From positions 1,674,001-1,738,000 of the forward strand of contig NZ_FLKH01000012.1 of NCBI RefSeq assembly GCF_900086715.1: a DNA stretch of 64,000 bases, given 5' to 3'. Both the position numbers and the translations under genes were made by a program. Position 1 is the stretch's first letter; every line of letters begins with the position of its first letter. This document shows positions 8,802 to 17,823 of the stretch, in pieces. Under the pieces are notes generated by a model, which ran no database searches, had not been told where the DNA came from, and worked only from the letters and a program-made list of their open reading frames with translations. This DNA is from Gracilibacillus timonensis (GTDB lineage Bacteria > Bacillota > Bacilli > Bacillales > Amphibacillaceae).

Positions 8802-8842
8802 AAGACAAATTCAAAAGAAAACGAAATAAGGAGTGGGGATTT

Positions 8843-9322
8843 ATGTTTCAAACCGAGAGTTATCAGGGGTCAAAAGAAAAGAATTATCCGATTGTTGTGA
8901 AGCAGTTAGAGGCGCTCATTCAAGACGAACCCGATACCATCGCTAATTTGTCCAATGCCTCGGCACTACTTAATCAATTCCTAGATAATGTTAATTGGGT
9001 TGGTTTCTATATTTGGAGAGAAGATGAATTAGTATTAGGCCCGTTCCAAGGTCTTCCGGCTTGTGTACGCATTAAGAGCGGGAAAGGCGTTTGCGGCACT
9101 GCTGTATCCGAGCAGAAAACACAACTCGTAGCCGATGTTCATCAATTCCCCGGACATATTGCTTGTGATGCGGCTAGTCAATCCGAAATCGTGGTTCCTA
9201 TTCAACGGAATGGAGAAATTTACGGTGTCTTAGATATAGACAGTCCAAACAAAGATCGTTTCGACGAAATAGATCAAAAATATTTGGAACAATTTGTGGC
9301 TGTATTGGAACGTTATTTATAA
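8843..9322 (+). CDS. ytsP: GAF-domain free methionine-(R)-sulfoxide reductase YtsP
   Basis: A 159-residue stand-alone GAF protein. The family reduces free methionine-R-sulfoxide using cysteines, and all three typical ones are seen: LPACVRIKSGKGVCGTA (about residues 73-89) and HIACDAASQSEI near 113. The N-terminal NWVGFYIW and C-terminal VPIQRNGEIYGVLDIDSP are hallmark strands. A good ribosome site (AAGGAGTGGGG) and a clear sigma-A promoter precede it. It stands alone, divergent from ezrA, in the same place as B. subtilis ytsP. Confidence 0.92.
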   Translation: MFQTESYQGSKEKNYPIVVKQLEALIQDEPDTIANLSNASALLNQFLDNVNWVGFYIWREDELVLGPFQGLPACVRIKSGKGVCGTAVSEQKTQLVADVHQFPGHIACDAASQSEIVVPIQRNGEIYGVLDIDSPNKDRFDEIDQKYLEQFVAVLERYL

Positions 9323-9428
9323 GCGTCCCTTTTAGATAGTGACACCACACTGATTTTTGAGTTTCTTGTTTTTTGTTTAAAAAAGTATATAACCTGGTGT
9401 TAGAATGCTTTAGACCTTTGATTCAAGA

Positions 9429-9484
9429 ATGACGACTATTTTTGATGATCTGTCTTCCTTTTGGTCATCATTTTCGAAATCATC
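9429..9484. repeat. Degenerate copy of the GACGGCC-type hairpin repeat
   Basis: ATGACGACTATTTTTGATG is followed by a T-rich linker and GGTCATCAT plus spacer TTTCGAA, then a decayed right arm. Its left half is nearly identical to the half copy at 26639. It lies between ytsP and the rpsD promoter. Confidence 0.55.
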
Positions 9485-9562
9485 TATTATCTTAGCTTAG
9501 CACCAAAGCTCGCCATATACTTCTTGTTTTTCTTGGGTTTGCAGAGAAATCAGCTAAAGTGG

Positions 9563-9591
9563 TTGACTTTCCTGCGTCTTCATCATATAAT
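9563..9591 (+). promoter_or_regulatory. Sigma-A promoter of rpsD
   Basis: TTGACT, a 17-bp spacer and TATAAT form a near-consensus promoter. The implied transcript starts near 9598, giving an untranslated leader of about 185 nt. Confidence 0.85.
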
Positions 9592-9641
9592 GTACTTTGT
9601 GTAAAAAAGGTAGCCTATGTGAACCACCAGCTTCCTAGTTT

Positions 9642-9733
9642 GTTCCTTAACAGATTGATTAAGGTGCATCGTGTAACTCTCTGCTACTAGGGCGAGGATG
9701 CATGAAAACAAAATAGGTGCTCGGAAAAGGAAC
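9642..9733 (+). promoter_or_regulatory. Structured rpsD leader, probable S4 autoregulatory element
   Basis: The leader contains nested complementary segments: GTTCC (9642) with GGAAC (9729), CCTTAA with TTAAGG (9645-9664), and TGCATC (9665) with GATGCA (9697). In B. subtilis and relatives S4 represses its own mRNA by binding such a leader. The pairing is seen directly; S4 binding is inferred from the family. Confidence 0.65.
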
Positions 9734-9782
9734 ACACTGTCTTATTTTATGCAAATTCATATAATAAAGGAGAAGATGCACA

Positions 9783-10385
9783 ATGGCTCGCTATACAGGT
9801 TCTGTATGGAAAAAGTCTCGTCGTCTTGGTATCTCATTAACAGGTACTGGTAAGGAGCTAGACAAGCGTCCTTACGCACCAGGTCAACACGGACCTAATC
9901 AACGTCGTAAACTATCGGAATATGGTTTACAATTGCAAGAAAAACAAAAGCTTCGTTTTATGTACGGAATAACGGAACGTCAATTCCGTAACTTATTTGA
10001 CAAAGCTAGCAGAATCAAAGGTATCCATGGTGAGAACTTCATGATTCTTCTTGAATCACGCCTTGATAACCTTGTTTATCGTTCTGGTCTTGCTAGAACT
10101 CGTCGTCAAGCACGTCAATTGGTAAACCATGGCCACATTACAGTAGACGGAGGTCGTGTGAACATTCCTTCTTACCAAGTAAAACCTGGCCAAGTGATCG
10201 GTTTGCGTGAAAAATCACAAAAACTTGACATCATTGCAGAAGCAATCGAGGCAAACACCTTCACACCAGAATATATCACTTTTGACGAAGATAAATTAGA
10301 AGGTACATTCACTCGCTTACCTGAGCGTTCAGAATTACCAGCTGAGATTAACGAAGCGCTTATTGTAGAGTTCTATTCTCGTTAA
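9783..10385 (+). CDS. rpsD: 30S ribosomal protein S4
   Basis: S4 is a primary 16S rRNA-binding protein that nucleates assembly of the small-subunit body and controls translational accuracy. The 200-residue sequence begins [19 protein letters not shown] and contains the S4 RNA-binding domain ([20 protein letters not shown] near residue 92). It is monocistronic, with its own strong promoter, structured leader and terminator, as in B. subtilis. AAAGGAGAAGATGCACA provides the ribosome site. Length is exactly that of the family. Confidence 0.98.
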   Translation: MARYTGSVWKKSRRLGISLTGTGKELDKRPYAPGQHGPNQRRKLSEYGLQLQEKQKLRFMYGITERQFRNLFDKASRIKGIHGENFMILLESRLDNLVYRSGLARTRRQARQLVNHGHITVDGGRVNIPSYQVKPGQVIGLREKSQKLDIIAEAIEANTFTPEYITFDEDKLEGTFTRLPERSELPAEINEALIVEFYSR

Positions 10386-10420
10386 TCGAGATGAACGGAA
10401 TAAGAGATATAGAAAAGCCA

Positions 10421-10461
10421 AAAGCCTTAGAAATGATAAATCATCATTTCAAGGCTTTTTT
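10421..10461 (+). terminator. rpsD terminator
   Basis: Long stem AAAGCCTTAGAAATGAT / ATCATTTCAAGGCTTT with a 5-nt loop and a run of T, 35 bp after the rpsD stop. Confidence 0.9.
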
Positions 10462-10779
10462 GCATAGGAGGCAATAAATAAATGAACCACACTTTCCAAC
10501 AGATTTGTTAATACAACATTTTGCACTTGTGCAGGTACTTCCTCTTCCTTTGTTCAACCATTGCTGTTTCAATAATGGTTAATGACACTTACTTCTAAGT
10601 CAGATGATCAGTCTCTTCTCCTTTTGGAATATTCTCTTTTTCAAAATCACCAATATATGCTATGAGATTTTTGAAGAGATATGATAATCTGCTCATCCTA
10701 TCTTTTACCTTTCTTTAAGATATGCTATGATAAATCCATAACATGGAATTATTTAACACATACGAAAGGGGTCATTCCT
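10462..10779. other. Intergenic stretch with no recognised feature
   Basis: AT-rich sequence between the rpsD terminator and the next small gene. An AGGAGG at its left end precedes only a nine-codon frame (MNHTFQQIC). I saw no repeat or RNA gene. Confidence 0.5.
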
Positions 10780-10977
10780 TTGTTTGAGACGTTTACTTTT
10801 TTGACTGCGGCACTCCCGTTACTAATCATACTTTGTTTCATTGGACTTTTTATTTATTCTCTCATCAGATTAATCCAATTTTTAACAAAAATAAGGCAGT
10901 TAGAAGAAGAGAGGAATCAAAAGCTGGATACATTAATACGAGAAATCCGTTCACTCGATGAGAGGAGGAGACCATGA
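10780..10977 (+). CDS. Small single-pass membrane protein
   Basis: About 65 residues: a hydrophobic helix (FLTAALPLLIILCFIGLFIY, about residues 6-25) followed by a basic, charged tail predicted to be helical (RQLEEERNQKLDTLIREIRS). I choose the TTG start because GAAAGGGG lies 8 nt upstream; a longer reading from an ATG 99 bp earlier lacks a ribosome site. The layout resembles short DUF4083-type proteins, but I cannot assign a family with confidence. It overlaps the following acetyltransferase gene by 4 nt (ATGA), so the two are translated together. Confidence 0.6.
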   Translation: MFETFTFLTAALPLLIILCFIGLFIYSLIRLIQFLTKIRQLEEERNQKLDTLIREIRSLDERRRP

Positions 10978-11435
10978 CTTTTACATTCTTAGACTTTGAT
11001 AGGATTTATGGAAAAGAACTAGACTTACACCTGTATAAAACGATACCAGGCAACAGTGAAAAAGATTGGATACCTGCCTATCATTTTGATATCACATTAC
11101 ATGGTGAGAGTTATTCCATTGGAAAAATTGATATCCGTATCGGTCACAATCAACAACTCTATTATGGTGGTCATATTGGCTATGAAATCTATTCGAAATA
11201 CCGCGGTCACCATTACGAAGGAAAAGCTGTTCAACTTATCGCACAAGTTGCCAGGGCGCACCAAATGGGAGCTGTACTCATCACTTGCAATCCTGATAAT
11301 ATGGCTTCACGGAAAACATGCGAATATATAGGGGCTACTTTGCTTGAAATGGTTGATCTGCCACCAGAAAACGACATGTATCAACGTGGAGAGAAACAAA
11401 AATGTATTTATAGCTATTCGCTTGAAGCCACATAA
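10974..11435 (+). CDS. GNAT-family N-acetyltransferase
   Basis: A 153-residue protein with GNAT features: the central beta strands (GHIGYEIYSKYRGHHYEGKAV, about residues 62-82, including the acetyl-CoA-binding R/Q-x-x-G-x-G/A-like loop) and the C-terminal NPDNMASRKTCEYIGA stretch, where N and S-R-K-x-C-E match the RimJ/RimL-type signature. It would transfer an acetyl group to a small molecule or protein amine; the substrate is unknown. It is coupled to the upstream small membrane gene through a 4-nt overlap and has AGAGGAGGAG as ribosome site. Confidence 0.8.
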   Translation: MTFTFLDFDRIYGKELDLHLYKTIPGNSEKDWIPAYHFDITLHGESYSIGKIDIRIGHNQQLYYGGHIGYEIYSKYRGHHYEGKAVQLIAQVARAHQMGAVLITCNPDNMASRKTCEYIGATLLEMVDLPPENDMYQRGEKQKCIYSYSLEAT

Positions 11436-11458
11436 GGATTCGGAAAACTCCGAATCCT
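11435..11458. terminator. Hairpin between convergent acetyltransferase and symporter genes
   Basis: Perfect 9-bp arms AGGATTCGG / CCGAATCCT with a 6-nt loop fill the 31-bp gap. There is no strong T run on either side, so it may be a weak bidirectional terminator. Confidence 0.55.
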
Positions 11459-11466
11459 ATGCTTCC

Positions 11467-12891
11467 CTATCTATCCTTTTCTTCTGCCCCCCACCAAGAA
11501 ATATTCTTGAGCTCTTTTATATCGGTGTAATGGAAGCTTGGATCTTCCCCTGCCTTTCTTTTCTTCACATAATCCTGTAATACCGCGAAGGCGATTTTGC
11601 CCAGTAACAGAATCGCAATCAAGTTGACGACTGCCATCATCGCCATAAACATATCTGCCATATCCCAAACAACTTGAATCGATGCTAATGAACCAAACAT
11701 CACCATGCCTAACACCAACACCCGGTATAGATTCAGCCAAAGACCTGGAGGTACAAGAAAACTAACATTGGTTTCTCCGTAATAATAATTGCCAATCACT
11801 GAACTAAAGGCAAATAGAAAAATGGTTATCGCAATAAAGATTGACGCCCATTCCCCAACATGTGCGCTAAGCGCAATCTGTGTCAGTTGAATACCGTCTT
11901 CAGAGGCGGTAGCAAAATTATCATATAAAATAACAATAAACGCGGTAATACTGCAAATAACCAATGTATCGAAAAACACGGCAAGAGATTGAACTAACCC
12001 TTGCTTAGCAGGATGGCTGACACCGGCAGTTGCCGCCGCATTGGGGGCACTACCCATACCTGCCTCATTGGAGAATAGGCCACGGCGTATACCATACATC
12101 ATCGCAGCACCTGCCCCGCCGCCAAAGAATTCTTCTAAACCAAATGCATTACGGATAATTAGCATAAATACATGTGGCACTTCCGTAATATTGATCACAA
12201 CCACATACAATCCGACAAGAATGTATACTGCGGCCATAATGGGCACGATGACACCTGCAATAGCAGCAATACGATTAATGCCGCCGAATATAATAATACC
12301 GGCTAATACAACCAAAATAATTCCTGTCCAGACACGATCGATATCAAAGGCCTGCTCGACAGCAGCGGTAATCGTGTTAGCCTGTACGGCATTAAAGATA
12401 AAACCAAAAGAAATGGTAATTAACACAGAAAACAAAATCGCCATCCATTTTTGACCCAGTGCCTTCTCCATATAATAAGCTGGACCGCCTCGAAAACCGT
12501 CTTTGTCAGGTATTTTGTAGAGCTGAGCTAATGTACTCTCAATAAACGCCGATGCCATACCAATAATAGCAATCATCCACATCCAAAATACAGCGCCCGG
12601 CCCACCAATTGCCACAGCAAGTGCGATTCCTGCTAAATTACCTGTACCGACTCGTGAGGCTACGGTGATACTGAAGGCTTGGAAGGCATTGGTTCCTCTC
12701 TTTCCGCTTTTTTCGACGGCTTCTTCCGTGATAACACGGAACATTTCACCAAACAATCGAAATTGAACAAATCTGGAACGCAAGGTGAAATATAACCCCG
12801 CCCCAATTAATAAGTATAAAAGGACATAATCCCAGAGAATCAAATTTCCCCATTCTACGATCCACTCGATTATCTTCTCCACTGACTCCAT
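11467..12891 (-). CDS. Sodium:alanine/glycine symporter (AGCS family)
   Basis: A 474-residue integral membrane carrier that imports alanine or glycine with Na+. Around ten hydrophobic segments are visible, plus the AGCS signature GTGNLAGIALAVAIGGPGAVF near residue 75 and SNEAGMGSAPNAAATA near 275. B. subtilis paralogues include AlsT, YflA and YrbD. I choose the ATG (MESVEKI) 11 nt after AAAGGAG rather than the GTG directly abutting that site. It is a single gene convergent with the acetyltransferase. Substrate preference among small amino acids cannot be read from the sequence. Confidence 0.92.
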   Translation of the reverse strand: MESVEKIIEWIVEWGNLILWDYVLLYLLIGAGLYFTLRSRFVQFRLFGEMFRVITEEAVEKSGKRGTNAFQAFSITVASRVGTGNLAGIALAVAIGGPGAVFWMWMIAIIGMASAFIESTLAQLYKIPDKDGFRGGPAYYMEKALGQKWMAILFSVLITISFGFIFNAVQANTITAAVEQAFDIDRVWTGIILVVLAGIIIFGGINRIAAIAGVIVPIMAAVYILVGLYVVVINITEVPHVFMLIIRNAFGLEEFFGGGAGAAMMYGIRRGLFSNEAGMGSAPNAAATAGVSHPAKQGLVQSLAVFFDTLVICSITAFIVILYDNFATASEDGIQLTQIALSAHVGEWASIFIAITIFLFAFSSVIGNYYYGETNVSFLVPPGLWLNLYRVLVLGMVMFGSLASIQVVWDMADMFMAMMAVVNLIAILLLGKIAFAVLQDYVKKRKAGEDPSFHYTDIKELKNISWWGAEEKDR

Positions 12892-13009
12892 GTTGTGAAA
12901 CACTCCTTTCTTATCTGCCTTTGATATACCCTGATTCGGTTGTTTCTATGCCAAGAAAAGTAAGAAAAATCTAAAAGCACACGCAATCTTTAGAGTAGAA
13001 CTTATCATC

Positions 13010-13047
13010 AAAAAACAAAAGACCCAGCGATAACTAATCACTAGGTC
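13010..13047 (-). terminator. Terminator of the oxidoreductase operon
   Basis: On the minus strand, GACCTAG, a 13-nt loop and CTGGGTC are followed by TTTTGTTTTTT, 7 bp beyond the aldo/keto reductase stop. Confidence 0.85.
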
Positions 13048-13053
13048 ATATAT

Positions 13054-13983
13054 TTATTCACCATTTTCTAACCAATCTACCTCTTCTTTTGTTAAAGAAA
13101 TCTCAGAGCCTTCTAAGCAAGACAGCAATTCTTGTTCATTCTGAGCGCCGATCAAGGCACTTGTAGGAAAGGTTTGATTAAGAACATAAGCTAATGCTAT
13201 TTGGATAGCGGTTACTCCCTTTTCCTTTGCCAAACTCTCCGCACGATGCAGACGCTGCCAGTTTGCCTCACTATAGAATACGCGAACCAAGTCTTCATTA
13301 CTACGATCCTCTGGTGTGAATCTGCCGGTGAAAAATCCACGCGCTTGTGAAGACCATGATAAGATAGGAAGTTGAGATGCTGCATGCCATTTTATATCCT
13401 CCTGGTCAGTGGATACACAGCCAGCCCAAAACGGTTCATTAGCCTTTGCCAAGCTAAGATTAGGACTGCTAAATGAAAAACCGACTAAACCATTGGCCTC
13501 GGCATACTCATTCGCTGCTTGCAATCGTTCTGTAGTCCAGTTTGATCCACCTATTGCCTTAATGCGTCCTGCCTTAATATGTTCATTTAATGCATCGATA
13601 ATGACATGTACAGGTACATTCGGATCGTCCCTGTGTAAGCCATACAAATCAATATAATCGGTACCAAGCCTTTCTAGGCTAGTAAATAAATCTTCCCTGA
13701 TTGCTTCTGGATTAACGCGAGGACCATGCTGATCATGATGTGCCCCTTTGGTAAAAATAACGATATCTTCCCGATTTTGACGTTCTTTCAACCACATTCC
13801 TAAAGCAACTTCACTTTCTCCGCCACAATAAATATTGGCCGTATCAATCGTATTACCACCAATTTCAACATAACGATCCAATACTTGACAAACTTTTTCA
13901 AAAATACTTGGTTTAAAATAATCAGAACCTTGTATCAATGTCGTCACTGGTTTATCTAATCCCTTGATAGAAATAGTATTCAT
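13054..13983 (-). CDS. Aldo/keto reductase
   Basis: A 309-residue NADPH-dependent oxidoreductase of the AKR superfamily. Seen motifs include GGNTIDTANIYCGGESEVALG (residues 38-58; Asp and Tyr of the catalytic tetrad), the Lys in IVIFTKGA near 80, and the His in DLYGLHRDD near 118. The C-terminal ALAYVLNQTFPTSALIGAQN binds the cofactor. It begins 6 bp after the upstream Gfo/Idh/MocA gene and ends in a terminator, so the two form an operon divergent from an AraC regulator. Joint action on a sugar or polyol is likely, but the substrate is unknown. Confidence 0.9.
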   Translation of the reverse strand: MNTISIKGLDKPVTTLIQGSDYFKPSIFEKVCQVLDRYVEIGGNTIDTANIYCGGESEVALGMWLKERQNREDIVIFTKGAHHDQHGPRVNPEAIREDLFTSLERLGTDYIDLYGLHRDDPNVPVHVIIDALNEHIKAGRIKAIGGSNWTTERLQAANEYAEANGLVGFSFSSPNLSLAKANEPFWAGCVSTDQEDIKWHAASQLPILSWSSQARGFFTGRFTPEDRSNEDLVRVFYSEANWQRLHRAESLAKEKGVTAIQIALAYVLNQTFPTSALIGAQNEQELLSCLEGSEISLTKEEVDWLENGE

Positions 13984-13989
13984 TTTGAA

Positions 13990-14991
13990 TCATCCTTCCA
14001 TAATTTCTATGCGTTGTCTTTTATCGGCTGATTCCAGACAGGCATCGACCACTCGCATATTCAAGATCGCATCATGGATCGGATACGGAAGCGGTGCACC
14101 AGTACGGATACTTTCAGCAATCACATCTGCTTGCAATGCATATTGATTCACGTGAGGCACTGTTATTTCCTTCACACCATCTTGACTATGTAGCTGGAAA
14201 TGGTCCTTCTCATCTTGATGAGCAACGAAGGCAGAAGGAACCTCAATTCTTCCCTTTGTTCCCAGGATTTCTAACTGATTGCGTCCAGCCGCCCACATCC
14301 CACAGTCAAAGGTAAGCGCTACCCCATGATTGAACTCTAAAATACCCGAAGCCATCATATCCACATCATCATGTTCTTTAGAAAACAAAGCATGAACGGT
14401 TGCTGCCTGTGGTTCCTCATTGAGTAGCATTCGGGCTGCACTGATTGGATAGACACCGATATCATAAATCGATCCACCACCCCATGCTTTTCGAAAACGA
14501 ACATTTTCTTTGTTCGCAGCACTATTAAATGTAAATGTTCCATGTATGCCACGAATGTCACCAATCTCACCTGATTCGATCACTTTCTGAATCATCTGAT
14601 AACGCGGATGGTAGCGATACATAAAGGCCTCCACTATTATTTTCCCCGTTTGTTCACTTACGGTCGCCATTTCTTCCGCTTCTTTCGCATCTAATGCAAT
14701 TGGTTTTTCGCATAATACGTGTTTGCCTGCCTGCATTGCCTTAATCGCCCAGTTCTTATGGAGATGATTAGGCAGTGGCACGTATACGACTTCGATCTCC
14801 GGATCAGCCAACAATGCCTCATAACTGCCATATGCGTTAGGAATCACCAATTCTTCCGCTGTTTGTTTTGCATTTTCCAAACTCCTGCTCGCTATGGCAT
14901 AGACTTCGCCGGCCTCAGATTCTTTGATACCAGGAATCACCGCATTTTTTGCAATAGTGGCTGTACTAAGAATTCCCCATTTGATTGACAT
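13990..14991 (-). CDS. Gfo/Idh/MocA-family NAD(P)-dependent oxidoreductase
   Basis: A 333-residue dehydrogenase. The N-terminal Rossmann fold begins MSIKWGILSTATIAKNAVIP with the G-x-(x)-G-type nucleotide loop; the family motif EKPIALDAKEAEEM is near residue 95, and the substrate-domain stretch GGGSIYDIGVYPISAAR lies near 170 with the usual Asp/Tyr. Family members oxidise inositols, xylose, glucose-fructose and related sugars. It is the first gene of a two-gene operon with the aldo/keto reductase, transcribed away from the AraC-type gene, so sugar-inducible control is likely. The substrate is not readable. Confidence 0.9.
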   Translation of the reverse strand: MSIKWGILSTATIAKNAVIPGIKESEAGEVYAIASRSLENAKQTAEELVIPNAYGSYEALLADPEIEVVYVPLPNHLHKNWAIKAMQAGKHVLCEKPIALDAKEAEEMATVSEQTGKIIVEAFMYRYHPRYQMIQKVIESGEIGDIRGIHGTFTFNSAANKENVRFRKAWGGGSIYDIGVYPISAARMLLNEEPQAATVHALFSKEHDDVDMMASGILEFNHGVALTFDCGMWAAGRNQLEILGTKGRIEVPSAFVAHQDEKDHFQLHSQDGVKEITVPHVNQYALQADVIAESIRTGAPLPYPIHDAILNMRVVDACLESADKRQRIEIMEG

Positions 14992-15100
14992 CTTTGAAAC
15001 CCCTTTCTATTACTATATTGTTATTATAATGGATTCCGTATAAAATAAAAATAGAATCTTTTTGCAATGAGATAACACTATATTGTCCTAAGGAGGTGTC

Positions 15101-15928
15101 GTGTTGTACCGACATATTTTATTAGCAACATTGAAAAATCATGCCTATATGATCCTTCCTGAATCGGTAGGCTGGTATGACAAGGTGTGGGATCATGAAG
15201 TATATCGAAAGGCAGGATCTTGGAACAGTTTCAGTATTCATCTCGTTATCTCGGGTACAGGTTTCGTGGAAATTGATCAAAAGACGTACACCTTAACGGC
15301 TGGTGATGCCTTTCTTTATTTTCCTTTACAAGAACAAAAGTATTATAGCAGTAAAGACGATCCCTGGAGCTTGCGTTGGGTGCACTTCTATGGCAGTGCC
15401 CTACAAATGTTTTTCTCCGAGACAGGGATTGGAAGGTTTATCTTATGGAAAACAACGGCCATGGAACAACTGATAACGATCCATCAGCAATTATTGCGAG
15501 AAGCCGAAGAACACAGTATGCTTCAATTAGTTTCTTTGTCTACACTTACTTATTCGCTGGTAACCACCTTTATTAACAATGCTATACCGAGAAATGCACA
15601 AAAAAGGGATGATCGAATTCCATCCCTTCTGCCTAAGATGCAGCAAGACGCTGCCTTGCCATTTGATTTGAATTATTGGGCGAGCCAAATCGGAGTAAGT
15701 CATCATTATTTTTGTAAGTTATTCAAACAGGCTACACAGTTAACACCTGTTGCCTTTATTACCCTATGCCGCCTGCAACGAAGCAAGCAGCTGCTATTGG
15801 AAGATAGACAATTAACCGTGAAGGAAATCGCTCATGATGTCGGATATACCAATATCAGTTATTTCAATAGGGTCTTCCGAGAGAACGAGGGCATGACTCC
15901 TACAAGCTATCGAAAAATGTATTATTGA
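15101..15928 (+). CDS. AraC-family transcriptional regulator
   Basis: A 275-residue regulator with an N-terminal AraC cupin ligand pocket (residues 1-150, with FSIHLVISGTGFVEI and AGDAFLYFPLQEQKYY) and a C-terminal pair of helix-turn-helix motifs (LNYWASQIGVSHHYFCKLFK near 190; the closing VKEIAHDVGYTNISYFNRVF near 245). It is divergent from the oxidoreductase operon and probably activates it in response to a sugar. The start is GTG or the adjacent TTG; AGGAGGTG lies just upstream and slightly favours the TTG at 15104. No operator could be identified in the 109-bp divergent gap. Confidence 0.92.
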   Translation: MLYRHILLATLKNHAYMILPESVGWYDKVWDHEVYRKAGSWNSFSIHLVISGTGFVEIDQKTYTLTAGDAFLYFPLQEQKYYSSKDDPWSLRWVHFYGSALQMFFSETGIGRFILWKTTAMEQLITIHQQLLREAEEHSMLQLVSLSTLTYSLVTTFINNAIPRNAQKRDDRIPSLLPKMQQDAALPFDLNYWASQIGVSHHYFCKLFKQATQLTPVAFITLCRLQRSKQLLLEDRQLTVKEIAHDVGYTNISYFNRVFRENEGMTPTSYRKMYY

Positions 15929-15964
15929 GGATCTCTCAAAAAGTGTAGTTTTTGTGCTTGTTGA

Positions 15965-16034
15965 GATGACAACCATTTTTCCCAGTTTTTCGCTTTTTTT
16001 GGTCGTCATTTTTAAGATGACGACCGTTTTCCCA
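15965..16034. repeat. Dispersed GACGGCC-type hairpin repeat
   Basis: ATGACAACC with a T-rich linker precedes a perfect 9-bp hairpin (GGTCGTCAT / ATGACGACC, spacer TTTTAAG) at 16001-16025. Relative to other copies the arms carry a matched pair change (C to T against G to A). It lies between convergent araC-type and tyrS genes and may act as their shared terminator. Confidence 0.75.
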
Positions 16035-16036
16035 GA

Positions 16037-17308
16037 TTAAAAGCGAACCAGAAAGTATTTTTTCTTACCTCTTCTGACAATAGTAAAAGCATCTTCAATA
16101 CGATCTGCTGCTGTCAGCTGATGGGAAGTCACTTGATTGCGCACACCATTAATATAAATGGCACCATTCTGAATATCTTCCCGAGCTTGGCGTTTCGAGG
16201 AGGATATTCCTGACTCCACTAGCAAGTCCACTAACCCAATTTCTTTATTATCGATTTGCACAGAAGGCACATCCTTAAATCCTTGTTCGATTTCAACGGC
16301 ATTTAATGTAGCGAGCTCGCCACTGAATAACGCATCGGTAATCTTCTGTGCTTGCTGCAAGGCTTCTTCACTGTGTACCAGCTTCGTCATCTCCTCTGCC
16401 AATCGTTTATGCGGAACACGCTTTTCCGGTGCTTCCGCCAATTCTTTTTCCAACGAGGCTAGTTCGTCAAATTCAATAAAAGTAAAGTATTTAATAAAAC
16501 GAAGCACATCACGATCATCGGTATTAATCCAGAATTGGTAGAATTCATATGGTGTCGTTTTCTCCGCATCTAACCAAATCGCTCCGCCAGCCGTCTTGCC
16601 AAATTTGGTACCATCACTCTTGGTAATAAGCGGCACCGTTAAACCAAATACTTCCGCTTCCTCTGCATCTTCTTCAAAACGTTTCCGGCGGATGAATTCC
16701 ATCCCTGCAGTGATGTTACCCCATTGGTCACTCCCCCCTATTTGTAGGGAGCAATTTTCTTTTTCATATAATTTCAAAAAGTCAACAGACTGGAGCAGCA
16801 TATAGCTGAATTCCGTAAAAGAAATACCATTTTCTAGGCGTGACTCCACGGAATCCTTGGCCAACATATAGTTGACACTAAAGTGTTTACCTATGTCACG
16901 AAGAAAATCAATAATCGTCATCGTTGAAAGCCATTCCGCATTATTACGAGCAACCGCGCTATTCTCTCCCTGATCAAAGTTTAAAATGCCAGCAAGCTGT
17001 TCTTTAATACTCTCACTAAAACCTTGCACTACCTCTGGGGCGTTTAATGATCTTTCCGTAGAGCGACCACTTGGATCACCAATCATCCCTGTGCCTCCAC
17101 CAATCAAAGCAATCGGTCGATGACCCGCTAATTGGAACCGTTTCAGCATAAGTGCCGGTAATAAATGGCCAATATGCAGGCTGTCTGCGGTCGGGTCAAA
17201 CCCACAGTATAACGTAACAACTTGGTTATCCAAATGTTTGCGCAAACCTTCGTTATCGGTGGTTTGTTGAATCAAATCTCTTCTTTCTAAATCATCTAAA
17301 ATATGCAT
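16037..17308 (-). CDS. tyrS: Tyrosyl-tRNA synthetase
   Basis: A class I aminoacyl-tRNA synthetase charging tRNA-Tyr. The 423-residue protein has the HIGH-type motif in CGFDPTADSLHIGHLLPAL (about residues 35-53), the KMSKS-type loop KFGKTAGG near 233, and a C-terminal S4 RNA-binding domain (SSKRQAREDIQNGAIYINGV). It ends with the usual KKKYFLVRF. Expression is controlled by the T-box leader upstream. Same position as in B. subtilis, except that a PBP gene rather than acsA lies on the other side. Confidence 0.98.
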   Translation of the reverse strand: MHILDDLERRDLIQQTTDNEGLRKHLDNQVVTLYCGFDPTADSLHIGHLLPALMLKRFQLAGHRPIALIGGGTGMIGDPSGRSTERSLNAPEVVQGFSESIKEQLAGILNFDQGENSAVARNNAEWLSTMTIIDFLRDIGKHFSVNYMLAKDSVESRLENGISFTEFSYMLLQSVDFLKLYEKENCSLQIGGSDQWGNITAGMEFIRRKRFEEDAEEAEVFGLTVPLITKSDGTKFGKTAGGAIWLDAEKTTPYEFYQFWINTDDRDVLRFIKYFTFIEFDELASLEKELAEAPEKRVPHKRLAEEMTKLVHSEEALQQAQKITDALFSGELATLNAVEIEQGFKDVPSVQIDNKEIGLVDLLVESGISSSKRQAREDIQNGAIYINGVRNQVTSHQLTAADRIEDAFTIVRRGKKKYFLVRF

Positions 17309-17340
17309 TGCCTAACACACTCCTTTTCTTTTGTAAGCAT

Positions 17341-17590
17341 CAAAAAAACCCGTCTCCTGAAAAAGGGACGAGTTCATCTCGCGGTACCACCCTTGTTGCT
17401 ATTCCTATCGAATAACCACTTAAGGAAATAACGATGTGACCACACCGTCTTCACTCTCATGAAGAAGCTCTGGCACGTACTTCATCATAGATTGTTTACT
17501 GACTCTCACCCACCGTCAGCTCTCTGCAAAAGGGAATCTATCACTACTGCAAGCCATCATTGCCATCAACTATGTTTATTTGTTATATCA
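17341..17590 (-). promoter_or_regulatory. Tyrosine T-box riboswitch of tyrS
   Basis: The minus strand carries the T-box core AGGGTGGTACCGCGAG (17376-17391), stem I signatures (AGTGATAGA; AGAGAGCTGACGGTGGGTG) and a terminator (CGTCCC ... GGAGACGGG plus T7) just before tyrS. A UAC triplet at 17477-17479 is the likely tyrosine specifier. The leader senses uncharged tRNA-Tyr and then allows read-through. Core and terminator are unambiguous; the specifier register is inferred. Confidence 0.92.
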
Positions 17591-17619
17591 TTATTAGCAT
17601 ATCTGTAACGAAAATGCAA
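17591..17619 (-). promoter_or_regulatory. Promoter of the tyrS leader
   Basis: On the minus strand TTGCAT, a 17-bp spacer and TAATAA precede the T-box. Confidence 0.55.
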
Positions 17620-17663
17620 TATTTTTTAAGGTTTTTGGAGTCTAAATTATTTCTTCTCTATGC

Positions 17664-17823
17664 TATAATATAGAGTGAGACTTTGTTTAGTGGGGCTACT
17701 CTTTTGCCCCTAAACAATAGCAAGACCTATCAGGAGGTTTAGAGACTGTTGTTTTCCCTATTCATGTCGGATTGTTACATATACTGCAGGAAAACTTATG
17801 GGCTCTTCACACGTTGATAAAGT
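17664..17823 (+). promoter_or_regulatory. Promoter -10 and structured leader before the PBP gene
   Basis: TATAAT at 17664 starts a probable 170-nt leader. It holds a strong hairpin (GTTTAGTGGGGC / GCCCCTAAAC, 17685-17715), an outer pairing ACTTT (17680) with AAAGT (17819), and GTTTTCC (17751) with GGAAAAC (17789). An internal AGGAGG precedes a possible short frame (MSDCYIYCRKTYGLFTR). I recognise no known riboswitch class. Confidence 0.5.

Noticed and set aside
11471-11740. Second minus-strand frame inside the alanine symporter gene
   Set aside because: An overlapping frame within a conserved transporter; no separate start signal.
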